Shown: positions 1-6,335 of the stretch, in pieces
Layout of the letters: each line of letters opens with the position of its first letter
Position numbering within the stretch: position 1 is the first letter of the stretch
Origin: Bacteroidetes bacterium CG23_combo_of_CG06-09_8_20_14_all_32_9
GTDB taxonomy: Bacteria > Bacteroidota > Bacteroidia > Bacteroidales > GWA2-32-17
Direction: 5' to 3'
Assembly (NCBI GenBank): GCA_002771395.1
Contig: PCSS01000226.1
Span: 966-7,300, forward strand
Length of the DNA: 6,335 nucleotides
Notes under the pieces: generated by a model
Told to the model about the DNA's origin: nothing
What the model saw: only the letters and a program-made list of their open reading frames with translations
The model's database searches: none
Program-made: the position numbers and the translations under genes

Positions 1-66
1 ATGGTTAAAATTTTCGGAAGAAAAACTCCACTCGAACTAAGTTTCCTGCAAGTTGAAAAAGAATAA
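1..66 (+). CDS. nusG: Transcription antitermination factor NusG, C-terminal end (partial)
   Basis: The window opens inside a reading frame of 21 codons ending in TAA at 64-66. It contains MVKIFGRKTPLEL and ends in QVEKE, the usual last strand of the NusG C-terminal KOW domain in Bacteroidota. NusG binds RNA polymerase and, through this KOW domain, contacts NusE (S10) or Rho, coupling transcription to translation or termination. The ATG at base 1 is an internal Met, not the start; the rest of the gene lies upstream of the window. The position directly before rplK is the standard nusG-rplK-rplA order. The piece is short, but the motif and the synteny agree. Confidence 0.9.
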   Translation: MVKIFGRKTPLELSFLQVEKE

Positions 67-74
67 AAAAATTG

Positions 75-101
75 AATATTGATTATTAAATATTGATTAT
101 T
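75..101 (+). repeat. Two direct copies of a 13-bp A/T-rich repeat
   Basis: The 13-mer AATATTGATTATT occurs exactly at 75-87 and again at 89-101, one A apart, giving a 14-bp period. It lies between the nusG stop and the ATG of the decayed ORF at 105, and it supplies most of the 5' arm of the imperfect inverted repeat. The 14-bp period is twice the 7-bp period of the repeat on the other side of the ORF, so the two flanks may share an origin. Confidence 0.8.
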
Positions 102-104
102 GAA

Positions 105-239
105 ATGAATAAAGAGAAATTAAACGCAAGAACAAAACTATTCGCACATCGATGTGTTAAACTTGCTATGTCTTTACCAGCCAAAGAGTTTACTTCAATT
201 TTTATAGCATCTCGAAAAACCGCGACAAATAATAAATAA
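105..239 (+). pseudogene. Four-helix-bundle (23S rRNA IVS-type) protein, internally deleted remnant
   Basis: The 44-codon ORF starts at ATG 105 and stops at TAA 237. Its first ~25 residues (MNKEKLNARTKLFAHRCVKL, then AMSLP) resemble the N-terminal helix of the four-helix-bundle family (Pfam 23S_rRNA_IVP, PF05635; TIGR02436), where a 'RTKxFAxRxIKLxxxLP' pattern is common. Its last ~18 residues ([17 protein letters not shown]) resemble the C-terminal end of the same family, often like 'ELTAIFVxSRKTAxxNK'. Full-length members are about 115-125 residues, so roughly 70 central residues, including the second and third helices, appear to have been lost in frame. This comparison is from memory, not from an alignment. 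A 44-residue product could not form the normal bundle, so a pseudogene is likelier than a functional peptide, though the frame is open. It ends 17 nt before rplK. Confidence 0.6.
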
Positions 240-248
240 TAAATAATA
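228..248 (+). repeat. Three tandem copies of heptamer AATAATA before rplK
   Basis: Bases 228-234, 235-241 and 242-248 are identical AATAATA heptamers. They contain the stop codon of the decayed ORF (237-239), end 8 nt before the rplK ATG, and form the 3' arm of the imperfect inverted repeat. This A/T-rich, unstructured tract is also the rplK translation-initiation region; there is no Shine-Dalgarno sequence in it. Confidence 0.85.
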
Positions 249-256
249 AATTTGGT

Positions 257-700
257 ATGGCAAAACAAGTTGAAACTTTTATTAAGTTACAAATTAAAGG
301 TGGCGCTGCAAATCCATCTCCTCCGGTAGGTCCTGCATTAGGCTCTAAAGGAGTAAATATTATGGAATTTTGCAAGCAGTTTAACGCTAAAACTAAGGAC
401 AAAGCAGGAAAGGTTTTGCCCGTACTGATTACCGTATATGTTGATAAATCATTCGACTTTATTATAAAAACTCCTCCTGCATCTGTTCAAGTTTTAGAAG
501 CAGCTAAACTTCAATCAGGTTCTTCCGAATCTAATAGAAATAAAGTTGGTTCTGTAACATGGGAACAGATAAAAACTATTGCACAGGATAAAATGCCCGA
601 CTTAAATTGTTTTACTGTCCAATCAGCTATGTCTATGATAGCTGGTACTGCAAGAAGTTTAGGTGTTACTGTTCAGGGTGAATCTCCTTTAAAGAAATAA
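257..700 (+). CDS. rplK: 50S ribosomal protein L11
   Basis: This 147-residue protein matches L11 over its full length (E. coli about 142). L11 sits at the base of the L7/L12 stalk on the 23S rRNA GTPase-associated centre, affects EF-G and EF-Tu function, and is needed for RelA activation. The N-terminal domain (about 1-70) carries the Pro-rich [10 protein letters not shown] segment at 20-29, with Pro22, Pro23 and Pro26 in the thiostrepton-contacting region. The C-terminal rRNA-binding domain (about 75-141) carries NRNKVG, DKMPDLN and the AGTARSLGV signature. The ATG at 257 gives the normal [12 protein letters not shown] start. No Shine-Dalgarno sequence precedes it, only the AATAATA repeats, and an imperfect stem could cover this leader. 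rplA follows after 12 nt, so the two are certainly cotranscribed. Confidence 0.97.
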   Translation: MAKQVETFIKLQIKGGAANPSPPVGPALGSKGVNIMEFCKQFNAKTKDKAGKVLPVLITVYVDKSFDFIIKTPPASVQVLEAAKLQSGSSESNRNKVGSVTWEQIKTIAQDKMPDLNCFTVQSAMSMIAGTARSLGVTVQGESPLKK

Positions 701-712
701 CAAAGAGAAGTA

Positions 713-1405
713 ATGGGAAAAATAACAAAAAACCGTAAATTAGCTCTTTCCAAACTTGATGCCAATAAAGCATATAATCTTAACGATGCCGCTAAACTTG
801 TGAAAACTTTTTCTTTTACAAAATTCGATGCTTCTGTTGACCTTGACATAAGACTTGGTGTTGACCCGCGAAAAGCTAATCAAATGGTTCGCGGAATAGT
901 TACCCTGCCTTATGGTACCGGTAAAGTAACACGTGTTTTAGTACTTTGTTCGCCTGATAAAGTAAATGAAGCTACTGAAGCAGGTGCAGATTATGTTGGA
1001 CTTGAAGATTATATCGAAAAAATTAAGGGCGGCTGGACCGATGTAGATGTCATTATTACAATGCCTTCTGTTATGTCTAAAATTGGAGCTCTTGGAAAAA
1101 TTCTTGGACCGCGTGGACTTATGCCAAACCCAAAAAGCGGAACCGTTACTATGGATGTTGGAAAAGCAGTTAAAGAAGTTAAAATGGGTAAAATTGATTT
1201 TAAAGTTGATAAATATGGTATAATCCATTCTTCTATAGGAAAAGTATCTTTTAATGAAGAACAGTTAATTGATAATGCAAAAGAATTTATTCGTACCATT
1301 ATCAAATTAAAACCATCTTCTGCAAAAGGTACTTATATGAAAAGTATTTATCTTTCAAGTACCATGAGTCCGGGAATTCAAATTGATTCTAAATCAGTTG
1401 ATTAA
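713..1405 (+). CDS. rplA: 50S ribosomal protein L1
   Basis: This 230-residue protein has the usual L1 length (E. coli 234). L1 forms the mobile stalk at the E site, binds 23S rRNA helices 76-78 and helps release deacylated tRNA. In many bacteria it also represses its own operon by binding a mimic of that rRNA site near rplK. Visible hallmarks are [20 protein letters not shown] (42-61) in domain I, the family signature around [20 protein letters not shown] (127-146), and the C-terminal [18 protein letters not shown] (205-222) that completes domain I. A purine-rich AGAGAAG at about 704-710 lies just before the ATG, the best ribosome-binding-site-like sequence in the operon. I see no clear L1 target mimic in the rplK leader. 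rplJ follows after 15 nt. Confidence 0.97.
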   Translation: MGKITKNRKLALSKLDANKAYNLNDAAKLVKTFSFTKFDASVDLDIRLGVDPRKANQMVRGIVTLPYGTGKVTRVLVLCSPDKVNEATEAGADYVGLEDYIEKIKGGWTDVDVIITMPSVMSKIGALGKILGPRGLMPNPKSGTVTMDVGKAVKEVKMGKIDFKVDKYGIIHSSIGKVSFNEEQLIDNAKEFIRTIIKLKPSSAKGTYMKSIYLSSTMSPGIQIDSKSVD

Positions 1406-1420
1406 TTAAATTAAAGAAAC

Positions 1421-1939
1421 ATGATAAAAAAAGATAAAAATAAAATTATTAATGATTTGACTGTTCATTTACAAAATTTCAGTCATTTCTATCTTGCTGA
1501 TATTTCCGATTTAAATGCATCCCTTACCAGCAACTTGCGTCGTAAATGTTTTGATAAAAACATTGAGTTGGTTGTGGTAAAAAACAACTTATTTCGCAAG
1601 GCGATGGAAAAATTTAATGGGAAATATAACGATTTGTTCAACTTGTTACAGGGTGGAACCTTTGTAATGTTCACAAATTTAGCAAATGAACCCGCAAAAC
1701 TGATAAAAGAATTTCGCAAAGCAAATAAAAAACTTTTACTTAAAGGCGCTTTTGTAGAAGAATCAGTTTATATTGGCGACAACCAGCTTGATGTGCTTGT
1801 AGCAATTAAGAGCAAAGAAGAACTTATAGGTGATATTGTTGCATTATTGCAATCGCCTCTTCGTAATGTAATATCTTCTCTTGAATCGGGCAAACACATT
1901 ATTACAGGGGTCGTAAAAACCCTTTCTGAAAAAAAATAA
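1421..1939 (+). CDS. rplJ: 50S ribosomal protein L10
   Basis: This 172-residue protein matches L10 (E. coli 165). L10 anchors the stalk: its N-terminal domain binds 23S rRNA with L11, and its C-terminal helix carries the L7/L12 dimers. The N-terminal part reads MIKKDKNKIINDL and continues to SHFYLADISDLNA and the conserved VVVKNNLFRKAME (about 51-63). PAKLIKEFRK lies in the middle, and EELIGDIVALLQSPLRNVIS forms the long C-terminal L12-binding helix. It begins only 15 nt after rplA, so a long rplJ-specific leader for L10 autoregulation, as in E. coli or Bacillus, has no room unless it overlaps rplA. It ends with an 8-A run into TAA (1929-1939). Confidence 0.96.
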   Translation: MIKKDKNKIINDLTVHLQNFSHFYLADISDLNASLTSNLRRKCFDKNIELVVVKNNLFRKAMEKFNGKYNDLFNLLQGGTFVMFTNLANEPAKLIKEFRKANKKLLLKGAFVEESVYIGDNQLDVLVAIKSKEELIGDIVALLQSPLRNVISSLESGKHIITGVVKTLSEKK

Positions 1940-1972
1940 TTTCAATAAGTTTTTAATCTTAATAATAGTAAA

Positions 1973-2344
1973 ATGGCAGATTTGAAAGTTTTCGCAGAAC
2001 AATTGGTAAACCTTACCGTAAAGGAAGTTAACGAGTTAGCACATATTCTTAAAGATGAATATGGCATTGAACCTTCTGCAGCAGCGGTTGCAGTCGCCCC
2101 TTCTTCAAGTGCCGTGGCTGCTCCAACAGAAAAAAGCCAGTTCGACGTGATATTAAAATCACCCGGTGGTGCTAAATTACATGTAGTAAAATTGGTAAAA
2201 GAACTAACAGGTCTTGGACTTAAAGAATCAAAAGACCTTGTTGATGCTGCACCAAAAGCAGTAAAAGAAAGTGTTTCTAAAGAAGAAGCCGAATCATTAA
2301 AAGCAAAACTCGAAGAAGCCGGAGCAGAAGTTGAACTTAAATAA
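1973..2344 (+). CDS. rplL: 50S ribosomal protein L7/L12
   Basis: This 123-residue protein has typical L7/L12 length and architecture. An N-terminal dimerisation and L10-binding helix region covers about 1-34. A flexible Ala/Ser/Pro/Val hinge covers about 35-52 ([17 protein letters not shown]). A globular C-terminal domain covers about 54-123. The C-terminal domain has the GTPase-contacting surface [20 protein letters not shown] and ends in [10 protein letters not shown]. The Arg equivalent to E. coli Arg73 is Lys here, a conservative change. The protein recruits and activates EF-Tu, EF-G, IF2 and RF3 on the 50S stalk and is normally present in several copies per ribosome. It follows rplJ after 33 nt and is followed by a strong palindrome, consistent with higher expression of this gene than of rpoB. 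Confidence 0.97.
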   Translation: MADLKVFAEQLVNLTVKEVNELAHILKDEYGIEPSAAAVAVAPSSSAVAAPTEKSQFDVILKSPGGAKLHVVKLVKELTGLGLKESKDLVDAAPKAVKESVSKEEAESLKAKLEEAGAEVELK

Positions 2345-2369
2345 AAAAAAAAGTTCAATCAAAAATTAC

Positions 2370-2403
2370 AGGTTTAAAGCCTTTTAAGGCTTTAAACCTT
2401 TTT
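2370..2403 (+). terminator. Hairpin plus T-tract between rplL and rpoB, likely attenuator
   Basis: AGGTTTAAAGCCTT (2370-2383) is perfectly complementary to AAGGCTTTAAACCT (2386-2399) with only TT between, giving a 13-bp stem with a realistic 4-nt loop. It is followed by a five-T run at 2399-2403. This has the form of an intrinsic terminator in the 98-nt rplL-rpoB spacer. Since rpoB has no convincing promoter of its own here, partial termination fits better than full termination. In E. coli the same spacer holds an attenuator and an RNase III processing site, so either role, or both, is plausible. Confidence 0.75.
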
Positions 2404-2442
2404 GTCGTTGTATTTATTGAATCTCATTTAATTTAGTTTTAC

Positions 2443-5400
2443 ATGTCTGCTACAAATAACAATAGAATTTTCTTTGGTTCAACAAAAAATCAGTATCCAT
2501 ATCCTGATTTTCTTGAAATTCAATTAAAATCGTTCGAGGAATTTTTTCAATTAAATTCCACACCCGAAAAAAGGAAAATGGAAGGCTTGCACAAAGTTTT
2601 TCAGGAAAACTTTCCGATTTCCGACACACGAAATAATTTTGTGCTGGAGTTTATGGATTATTTTATTGACCCTCCACGATATGTTATTAATGAGTGCATT
2701 GAAAGAGGATTAACTTATAGCGTAGCTCTTAAAGCTAAACTTAAACTATATTGTACCGACCCCGACCATGAGGATTTTGATACAGTAATTCAAAATGTTT
2801 ACTTAGGAACAGTCCCTTATATGACACCCCGTGGCACCTTTGTTATTAATGGTGCTGAACGTGTAATTGTTTCGCAATTACACCGTTCACCTGGTGTGTT
2901 TTTTGGACAAAGCGTACATGCCAATGGTACAAAGCTTTATTCAGCAAGAATTATCCCTTTCAGGGGTTCGTGGATGGAATTTGCCACCGATATTAACAAT
3001 GTAATGTATGCTTATATTGACCGTAAAAAGAAGTTGCCGGTTACTACATTATTACGTGCTATTGGCTACGAAAACGATAAAGATATTCTCGAAATATTCG
3101 GATTAGCCGAAGAAATTAAAGTATCAAAAGTAGCACTTAAAAAACTTATTGGTAGAAAATTAGCTGCTCGTGTTTTAAAAACATGGATTGAAGATTTTGT
3201 TGATGAAGATACAGGAGAAGTTGTATCTATCGAAAGAAATGAAATTATTATTGACCGCGAAACAATTATCGATAAAGACCATATTAATTTAATAGTTGAT
3301 TCGGGTTCAAAAACCATATTACTTCATAAAGAAGACCAAAATCTTGCCGATTTTGCAATTATATATAATACTTTACAGAAAGACCCCTGTAACTCGGAGA
3401 AAGAAGCTGTAATATATATATACCGTCAGTTGCGTAATGCCGAACCGCCCGATGAAGCTACCGCCCACGATGTAATTGATAAATTATTTTTCTCTGTTAA
3501 AAGATATGATTTAGCCGAAGTAGGAAGATATCGTATTAACAAGAAACTTGGTTTAGAAATACCAATTGACGTAAAAACTCTTACTAAAGAAGATATTATT
3601 TCTATTATTAAATATCTTATAGAACTTATAAATTCTAAAGCCAATGTTGATGATATTGACCATTTAAGTAACAGAAGAGTACGTACTGTCGGTGAACAAC
3701 TCTCGGCACACTTTGGTGTGGGGTTAGCACGTATGGCTCGTACAATTCGTGAAAAAATGAATGTTCGCGATAACGAAGTTTTTACACCAATTGATTTGAT
3801 TAATGCAAAGAGTTTATCGTCAGTAATTAATACTTTTTTTGGCACAAACCCCCTTTCACAATTTATGGACCAAACCAATCCTTTATCCGAAATGACTCAC
3901 AAACGGCGTTTGTCTGCTTTGGGCCCTGGTGGTTTAACCCGCGAACGCGCAGGCTTCGAAGTACGCGATGTTCATTATACTCATTACGGAAGGCTTTGCC
4001 CAATCGAAACTCCTGAAGGCCCAAACATTGGTCTTATTTCATCGCTTTGCGTTTTTGCAAAAATTAATACTCTTGGATTTATCGAAACTCCTTATCGTCA
4101 AGTTCATGAGGGTACCGTAGATATGCACGATGAAAACGTAGTTTATTATAGCGCCGAAGATGAAGAAGAAAAAATAATTGCACAGGCTAATGCTGAAGTT
4201 GACAAAAACGGAAATATTTTAAGTTCTAAAGTTAAAGCACATTTTCGTGGCGATTTTCCCGTTTTGGGAAAAGAACAAGTTCAGTTAATGGATGTCGCTC
4301 CAAACCAAATCGCCTCTATTGCTGCCAGTCTTATTCCATTTCTTGAACACGATGATGCGAACCGTGCACTTATGGGGTCAAACATGATGCGACAGGCTGT
4401 ACCTATATTTTCACCAGAGGCTCCAATTGTTGGAACCGGCCTTGAAGAAAAAGTGGTATTAGATTCACGAGCAATGTTAATAGCTGAAGCCGACGGAGTT
4501 GTAGAATATGTTGACGGTGAAGAAATGATTATTCGTTATAAACGAACAAGCGAAGAAAAATTTATAAGTTTTAACGATGATGTAGTTAAATATAATATAC
4601 TAAAATTTCATAAAACAAATCAAAATACAACAATTACTTTACGACCGATAGTTAAAAAGAAACAAAAAATTGTAAAAGGACAGGTACTTACCGAAGGTTA
4701 TGCAACAAAAGGGGGTGAACTTGCACTTGGCAGAAACCTTATGGTTGCATTTATGCCATGGAAAGGTTACAATTTTGAGGATGCTATTGTAATTAGCGAA
4801 AAATTAGTTAAAGAAGATGCTTTTACATCACTGCATATTGATGAGTTTATTTTAGAGGTTCGTGATACTAAACGCGGTATAGAAGAATTAACTTCTGATA
4901 TTCCTAATGTTAGCGAAGAAGCTACTCGTAATCTTGATGAAAACGGGATAATACGCATAGGAGCTTATGTTCAGCCCGGTGATATTTTAATCGGAAAAAT
5001 TACTCCAAAAGGTGAAACAGACCCTTCGCCCGAAGAAAAACTCCTGAGAGCTATTTTTGGCGATAAAGCCGGAGATGTAAAAGATGCATCGTTAAAAGTT
5101 CCACCATCAGTGAATGGAGTTGTTATTGATAGAAGACTTTTTTCACGTCTGGTTAAAGACAAAAAAGTTAAAGTTTCTGAAAAAACATTGCTCGCCAAAA
5201 TTGATGATGAGGTAAATAAAAGATATATTGAATTAAAACAACAACAGATTGAAAAATTATTTGCCCTTGTTAATGGTAAAGCCTCACAGGGTGTTAAAGA
5301 TTATTACAATGTAGCTATAATTCCTAAAGGTGATAAGTTTACTTTTAAATTACTTCAAACTATTGATTTTACCAATGTTAATCCAAATAAATGGACTACT

Positions 5401-6252
5401 GATAAAACTAAAAATGAATTAATTAGAAATTTGTTTAATAATTTTATTATAAAATATAAAGAGATAGAAGCTGAAGCAAAACGTAAAAAATATAATCTTA
5501 CTATCGGTGATGAGTTGCCTGTCGGAATTGTAAAACTTGCAAAAGTTTATGTCGCTAAAAAACGTGTAATTAAAGTTGGCGATAAAATGGCAGGTCGTCA
5601 CGGAAATAAAGGTATCGTTTCAAAAATAGTTCGTGAAGAAGATATGCCTTTTCTTGAAGATGGAACACCTGTTGATATTGTTCTTAACCCTCTTGGTGTA
5701 CCTTCGCGTATGAACCTCGGACAAATTTATGAAACTGTTCTGGGATGGGCGGGTAAAGAACTCGGATTAACTTTTGCAACTCCAATTTTTGACGGAGCCA
5801 AACCTGATGAAATTAACGAGTACACTGATAAAGCTAAACTACCAAGATATGGACGTGTTTATTTATATGACGGTGGTACCGGTGAAAAATTTGACCAACC
5901 GGCTACAGTTGGCATCATCTATATGCTTAAACTTGGGCACATGGTTGACGACAAAATGCACGCACGTTCAATTGGTCCGTATTCATTAATTACTCAGCAA
6001 CCTCTTGGTGGTAAAGCACAATTTGGTGGTCAACGTTTTGGCGAAATGGAGGTTTGGGCGCTCGAAGCATTTGGAGCAGCAAATATATTGCAGGAAATAT
6101 TAACTATTAAATCTGATGATGTTGTTGGACGTGCAAAATCTTACGAGGCAATTGTAAAAGGCGAACCTATGCCCATCCCCGGAATACCCGAATCGCTTAA
6201 TGTACTCATTCATGAGTTACATGGCTTGGGTTTAAGTATTAATTTAGAATAG
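2443..6252 (+). CDS. rpoB: DNA-directed RNA polymerase subunit beta
   Basis: This intact 1269-residue beta subunit is shorter than E. coli RpoB (1342), as expected for a different set of lineage inserts. With beta' it forms the active-site cleft of RNA polymerase. Landmarks in order are the N-terminal [21 protein letters not shown] (174-180), rifampicin cluster I (467-493, equivalent to E. coli 507-533), [15 protein letters not shown] with Glu779/Asp780 (E. coli Glu813/Asp814), [12 protein letters not shown] (from 862), a Lys-rich linker (about 890-1035), [12 protein letters not shown] with active-site Lys1048 and Lys1056 (E. coli Lys1065 and Lys1073), GVPSRMN (1085-1091) and the C-terminal [20 protein letters not shown] (1189-1208). 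The main resistance positions are wild type (Ser472, Gln473, Asp476, His486, Ser491, Leu493), so rifampicin sensitivity at the target is expected. The ATG gives [13 protein letters not shown], the usual start region. It is cotranscribed with rplL through the attenuator-like hairpin. Confidence 0.99.
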   Translation: MSATNNNRIFFGSTKNQYPYPDFLEIQLKSFEEFFQLNSTPEKRKMEGLHKVFQENFPISDTRNNFVLEFMDYFIDPPRYVINECIERGLTYSVALKAKLKLYCTDPDHEDFDTVIQNVYLGTVPYMTPRGTFVINGAERVIVSQLHRSPGVFFGQSVHANGTKLYSARIIPFRGSWMEFATDINNVMYAYIDRKKKLPVTTLLRAIGYENDKDILEIFGLAEEIKVSKVALKKLIGRKLAARVLKTWIEDFVDEDTGEVVSIERNEIIIDRETIIDKDHINLIVDSGSKTILLHKEDQNLADFAIIYNTLQKDPCNSEKEAVIYIYRQLRNAEPPDEATAHDVIDKLFFSVKRYDLAEVGRYRINKKLGLEIPIDVKTLTKEDIISIIKYLIELINSKANVDDIDHLSNRRVRTVGEQLSAHFGVGLARMARTIREKMNVRDNEVFTPIDLINAKSLSSVINTFFGTNPLSQFMDQTNPLSEMTHKRRLSALGPGGLTRERAGFEVRDVHYTHYGRLCPIETPEGPNIGLISSLCVFAKINTLGFIETPYRQVHEGTVDMHDENVVYYSAEDEEEKIIAQANAEVDKNGNILSSKVKAHFRGDFPVLGKEQVQLMDVAPNQIASIAASLIPFLEHDDANRALMGSNMMRQAVPIFSPEAPIVGTGLEEKVVLDSRAMLIAEADGVVEYVDGEEMIIRYKRTSEEKFISFNDDVVKYNILKFHKTNQNTTITLRPIVKKKQKIVKGQVLTEGYATKGGELALGRNLMVAFMPWKGYNFEDAIVISEKLVKEDAFTSLHIDEFILEVRDTKRGIEELTSDIPNVSEEATRNLDENGIIRIGAYVQPGDILIGKITPKGETDPSPEEKLLRAIFGDKAGDVKDASLKVPPSVNGVVIDRRLFSRLVKDKKVKVSEKTLLAKIDDEVNKRYIELKQQQIEKLFALVNGKASQGVKDYYNVAIIPKGDKFTFKLLQTIDFTNVNPNKWTTDKTKNELIRNLFNNFIIKYKEIEAEAKRKKYNLTIGDELPVGIVKLAKVYVAKKRVIKVGDKMAGRHGNKGIVSKIVREEDMPFLEDGTPVDIVLNPLGVPSRMNLGQIYETVLGWAGKELGLTFATPIFDGAKPDEINEYTDKAKLPRYGRVYLYDGGTGEKFDQPATVGIIYMLKLGHMVDDKMHARSIGPYSLITQQPLGGKAQFGGQRFGEMEVWALEAFGAANILQEILTIKSDDVVGRAKSYEAIVKGEPMPIPGIPESLNVLIHELHGLGLSINLE

Positions 6253-6260
6253 CATTGTTT

Positions 6261-6281
6261 TCCGAAGCAAGATGCTCCGGA
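6261..6281 (+). repeat. Small imperfect hairpin in the rpoB-rpoC spacer
   Basis: TCCG-A-AGCA and TGCT-C-CGGA can pair as 4 bp, an A.C mismatch, then 4 bp, with an AGA loop. It starts 9 nt after the rpoB stop and ends 25 nt before the rpoC ATG. It is GC-rich compared with its surroundings and has no T-tract after it, so it does not look like an intrinsic terminator. An mRNA processing or stability element, or a fragment of a dispersed palindromic repeat, are the main options. Confidence 0.5.
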
Positions 6282-6306
6282 GTTTCACTTTAAAAGAATT
6301 ACAGCT

Positions 6307-6335
6307 ATGGCTTTTAGAAGAGACAACAAAGTAAA
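6307..6335 (+). CDS. rpoC: DNA-directed RNA polymerase subunit beta', N-terminal start (partial)
   Basis: ATG at 6307 opens a frame reading MAFRRDNKV that runs off the window end after nine full codons. MAFR(K/R)DNKVK is the usual beginning of RpoC in Bacteroidota, and rpoC is the expected gene right after rpoB. The product is the beta' subunit, which carries the catalytic Mg-binding Asp triad; none of that is in this window. An A/G-rich AAAAGAA lies about 8 nt upstream of the ATG. Confidence 0.9.

Larger units (their letters stand above)
69..253 (+). other. IVS-like insertion: decayed ORF flanked by imperfect inverted repeats
   Basis: Seen: the nusG-rplK spacer holds a small ORF (105-239) bracketed by A/T-rich repeats that are partly complementary. 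Bases 77-97 can pair with 228-248 at 17 of 21 positions, two of them G.U, and 69-73 (AAATT) can pair with 249-253 (AATTT) after a 3-nt bulge. Known: 23S rRNA intervening sequences carry a four-helix-bundle ORF between complementary ends that form a stem cut by RNase III, and related genes occur free-standing in many Bacteroidota genomes. Inferred: this segment is a decayed insertion of that type. The arms are almost pure A/T, so part of the complementarity could be compositional. Confidence 0.45.

Noticed and set aside
145..156. Perfect 12-bp palindrome CACATCGATGTG inside the remnant ORF.
   Set aside because: One or two such palindromes are expected by chance in 6 kb, and it encodes the HRC(V) residues that resemble the family's N-terminal helix, so coding explains it.
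247..254. TAAATTTG matches the Bacteroidota -7 promoter element TAnnTTTG just before rplK.
   Set aside because: It ends 3 nt before the ATG, so transcription would start at or inside the start codon, and no TTG-type -33 element lies at the right distance upstream. It is a by-product of the AATAATA repeats followed by TTTGG.
1929..1936. Eight-A run at the end of rplJ, possible transcriptional slippage.
   Set aside because: It encodes the last Glu-Lys-Lys just before the stop, so slippage would change only the terminus of L10. No downstream frame looks like a meaningful extension.
2401..2441. Possible promoter for rpoB (TTTG at 2401-2404, TTG at 2408-2410, TAGTTTTA at 2434-2441).
   Set aside because: The -7-like element lacks the final G, the spacings from the TTG-type elements do not fit about 19-20 bp, and the element is directly at the start codon.
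3834..3840. Seven-T run that could act as a slippery site in rpoB.
   Set aside because: It encodes the conserved Phe-Phe before Gly467, the frame continues intact for 800 residues, and I see no reason for programmed frameshifting here.
3426..3878. 150-codon open frame on the minus strand within rpoB, and similar antisense frames elsewhere.
   Set aside because: These are shadows of strongly conserved genes on the + strand; they have no recognisable motifs, and the + frame explains the sequence fully.

Overview
This is a ribosomal-protein and RNA-polymerase operon from a low-GC member of the Bacteroidota (Bacteroidetes), read entirely on the + strand. The gene order is nusG (last 21 codons), rplK, rplA, rplJ, rplL, rpoB, rpoC (first 9 codons). 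The phylum assignment rests on three things: the NusG tail MVKIFGRKTPLEL, the RpoC start MAFRRDNKV, and a 1269-residue RpoB whose N-terminus (around [14 protein letters not shown]) and rifampicin-pocket flanks look Bacteroidota-like. Gene leaders are A/T-rich with little Shine-Dalgarno sequence, which also fits the phylum. The protein calls come from motif recognition, not from a database search.

Layout. Bases 1-66 end nusG. Bases 67-256 form an unusually informative spacer: a 13-bp direct repeat, a 44-codon ORF, and a heptamer tandem repeat running to the rplK start. The ORF looks like a four-helix-bundle / 23S rRNA intervening-sequence-type protein whose middle has been deleted in frame. 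The two repeat blocks are partly complementary, so the segment resembles a decayed IVS-type insertion flanked by a stem. Then come rplK (257-700), rplA (713-1405), rplJ (1421-1939) and rplL (1973-2344), which encode the L1 stalk and the L11-L10-L12 stalk, the part of the 50S subunit that recruits translation GTPases. A near-perfect 30-nt palindrome followed by a T-tract lies between rplL and rpoB and is the likely attenuator or processing site separating ribosomal-protein from polymerase expression. rpoB (2443-6252) is intact. A small imperfect hairpin sits in the 54-bp rpoB-rpoC spacer.

Functionally this is a conserved growth-rate operon: stalk proteins plus the beta and beta' subunits of RNA polymerase. 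All genes appear intact apart from the two cut by the window edges and the decayed ORF. No wholly new system is visible. The observations most worth following are the IVS-like remnant before rplK and the complete absence of GATC in 6.3 kb, with Asp codons switching to GAC whenever the next base is C. The latter suggests selection against GATC, for example by a restriction system.
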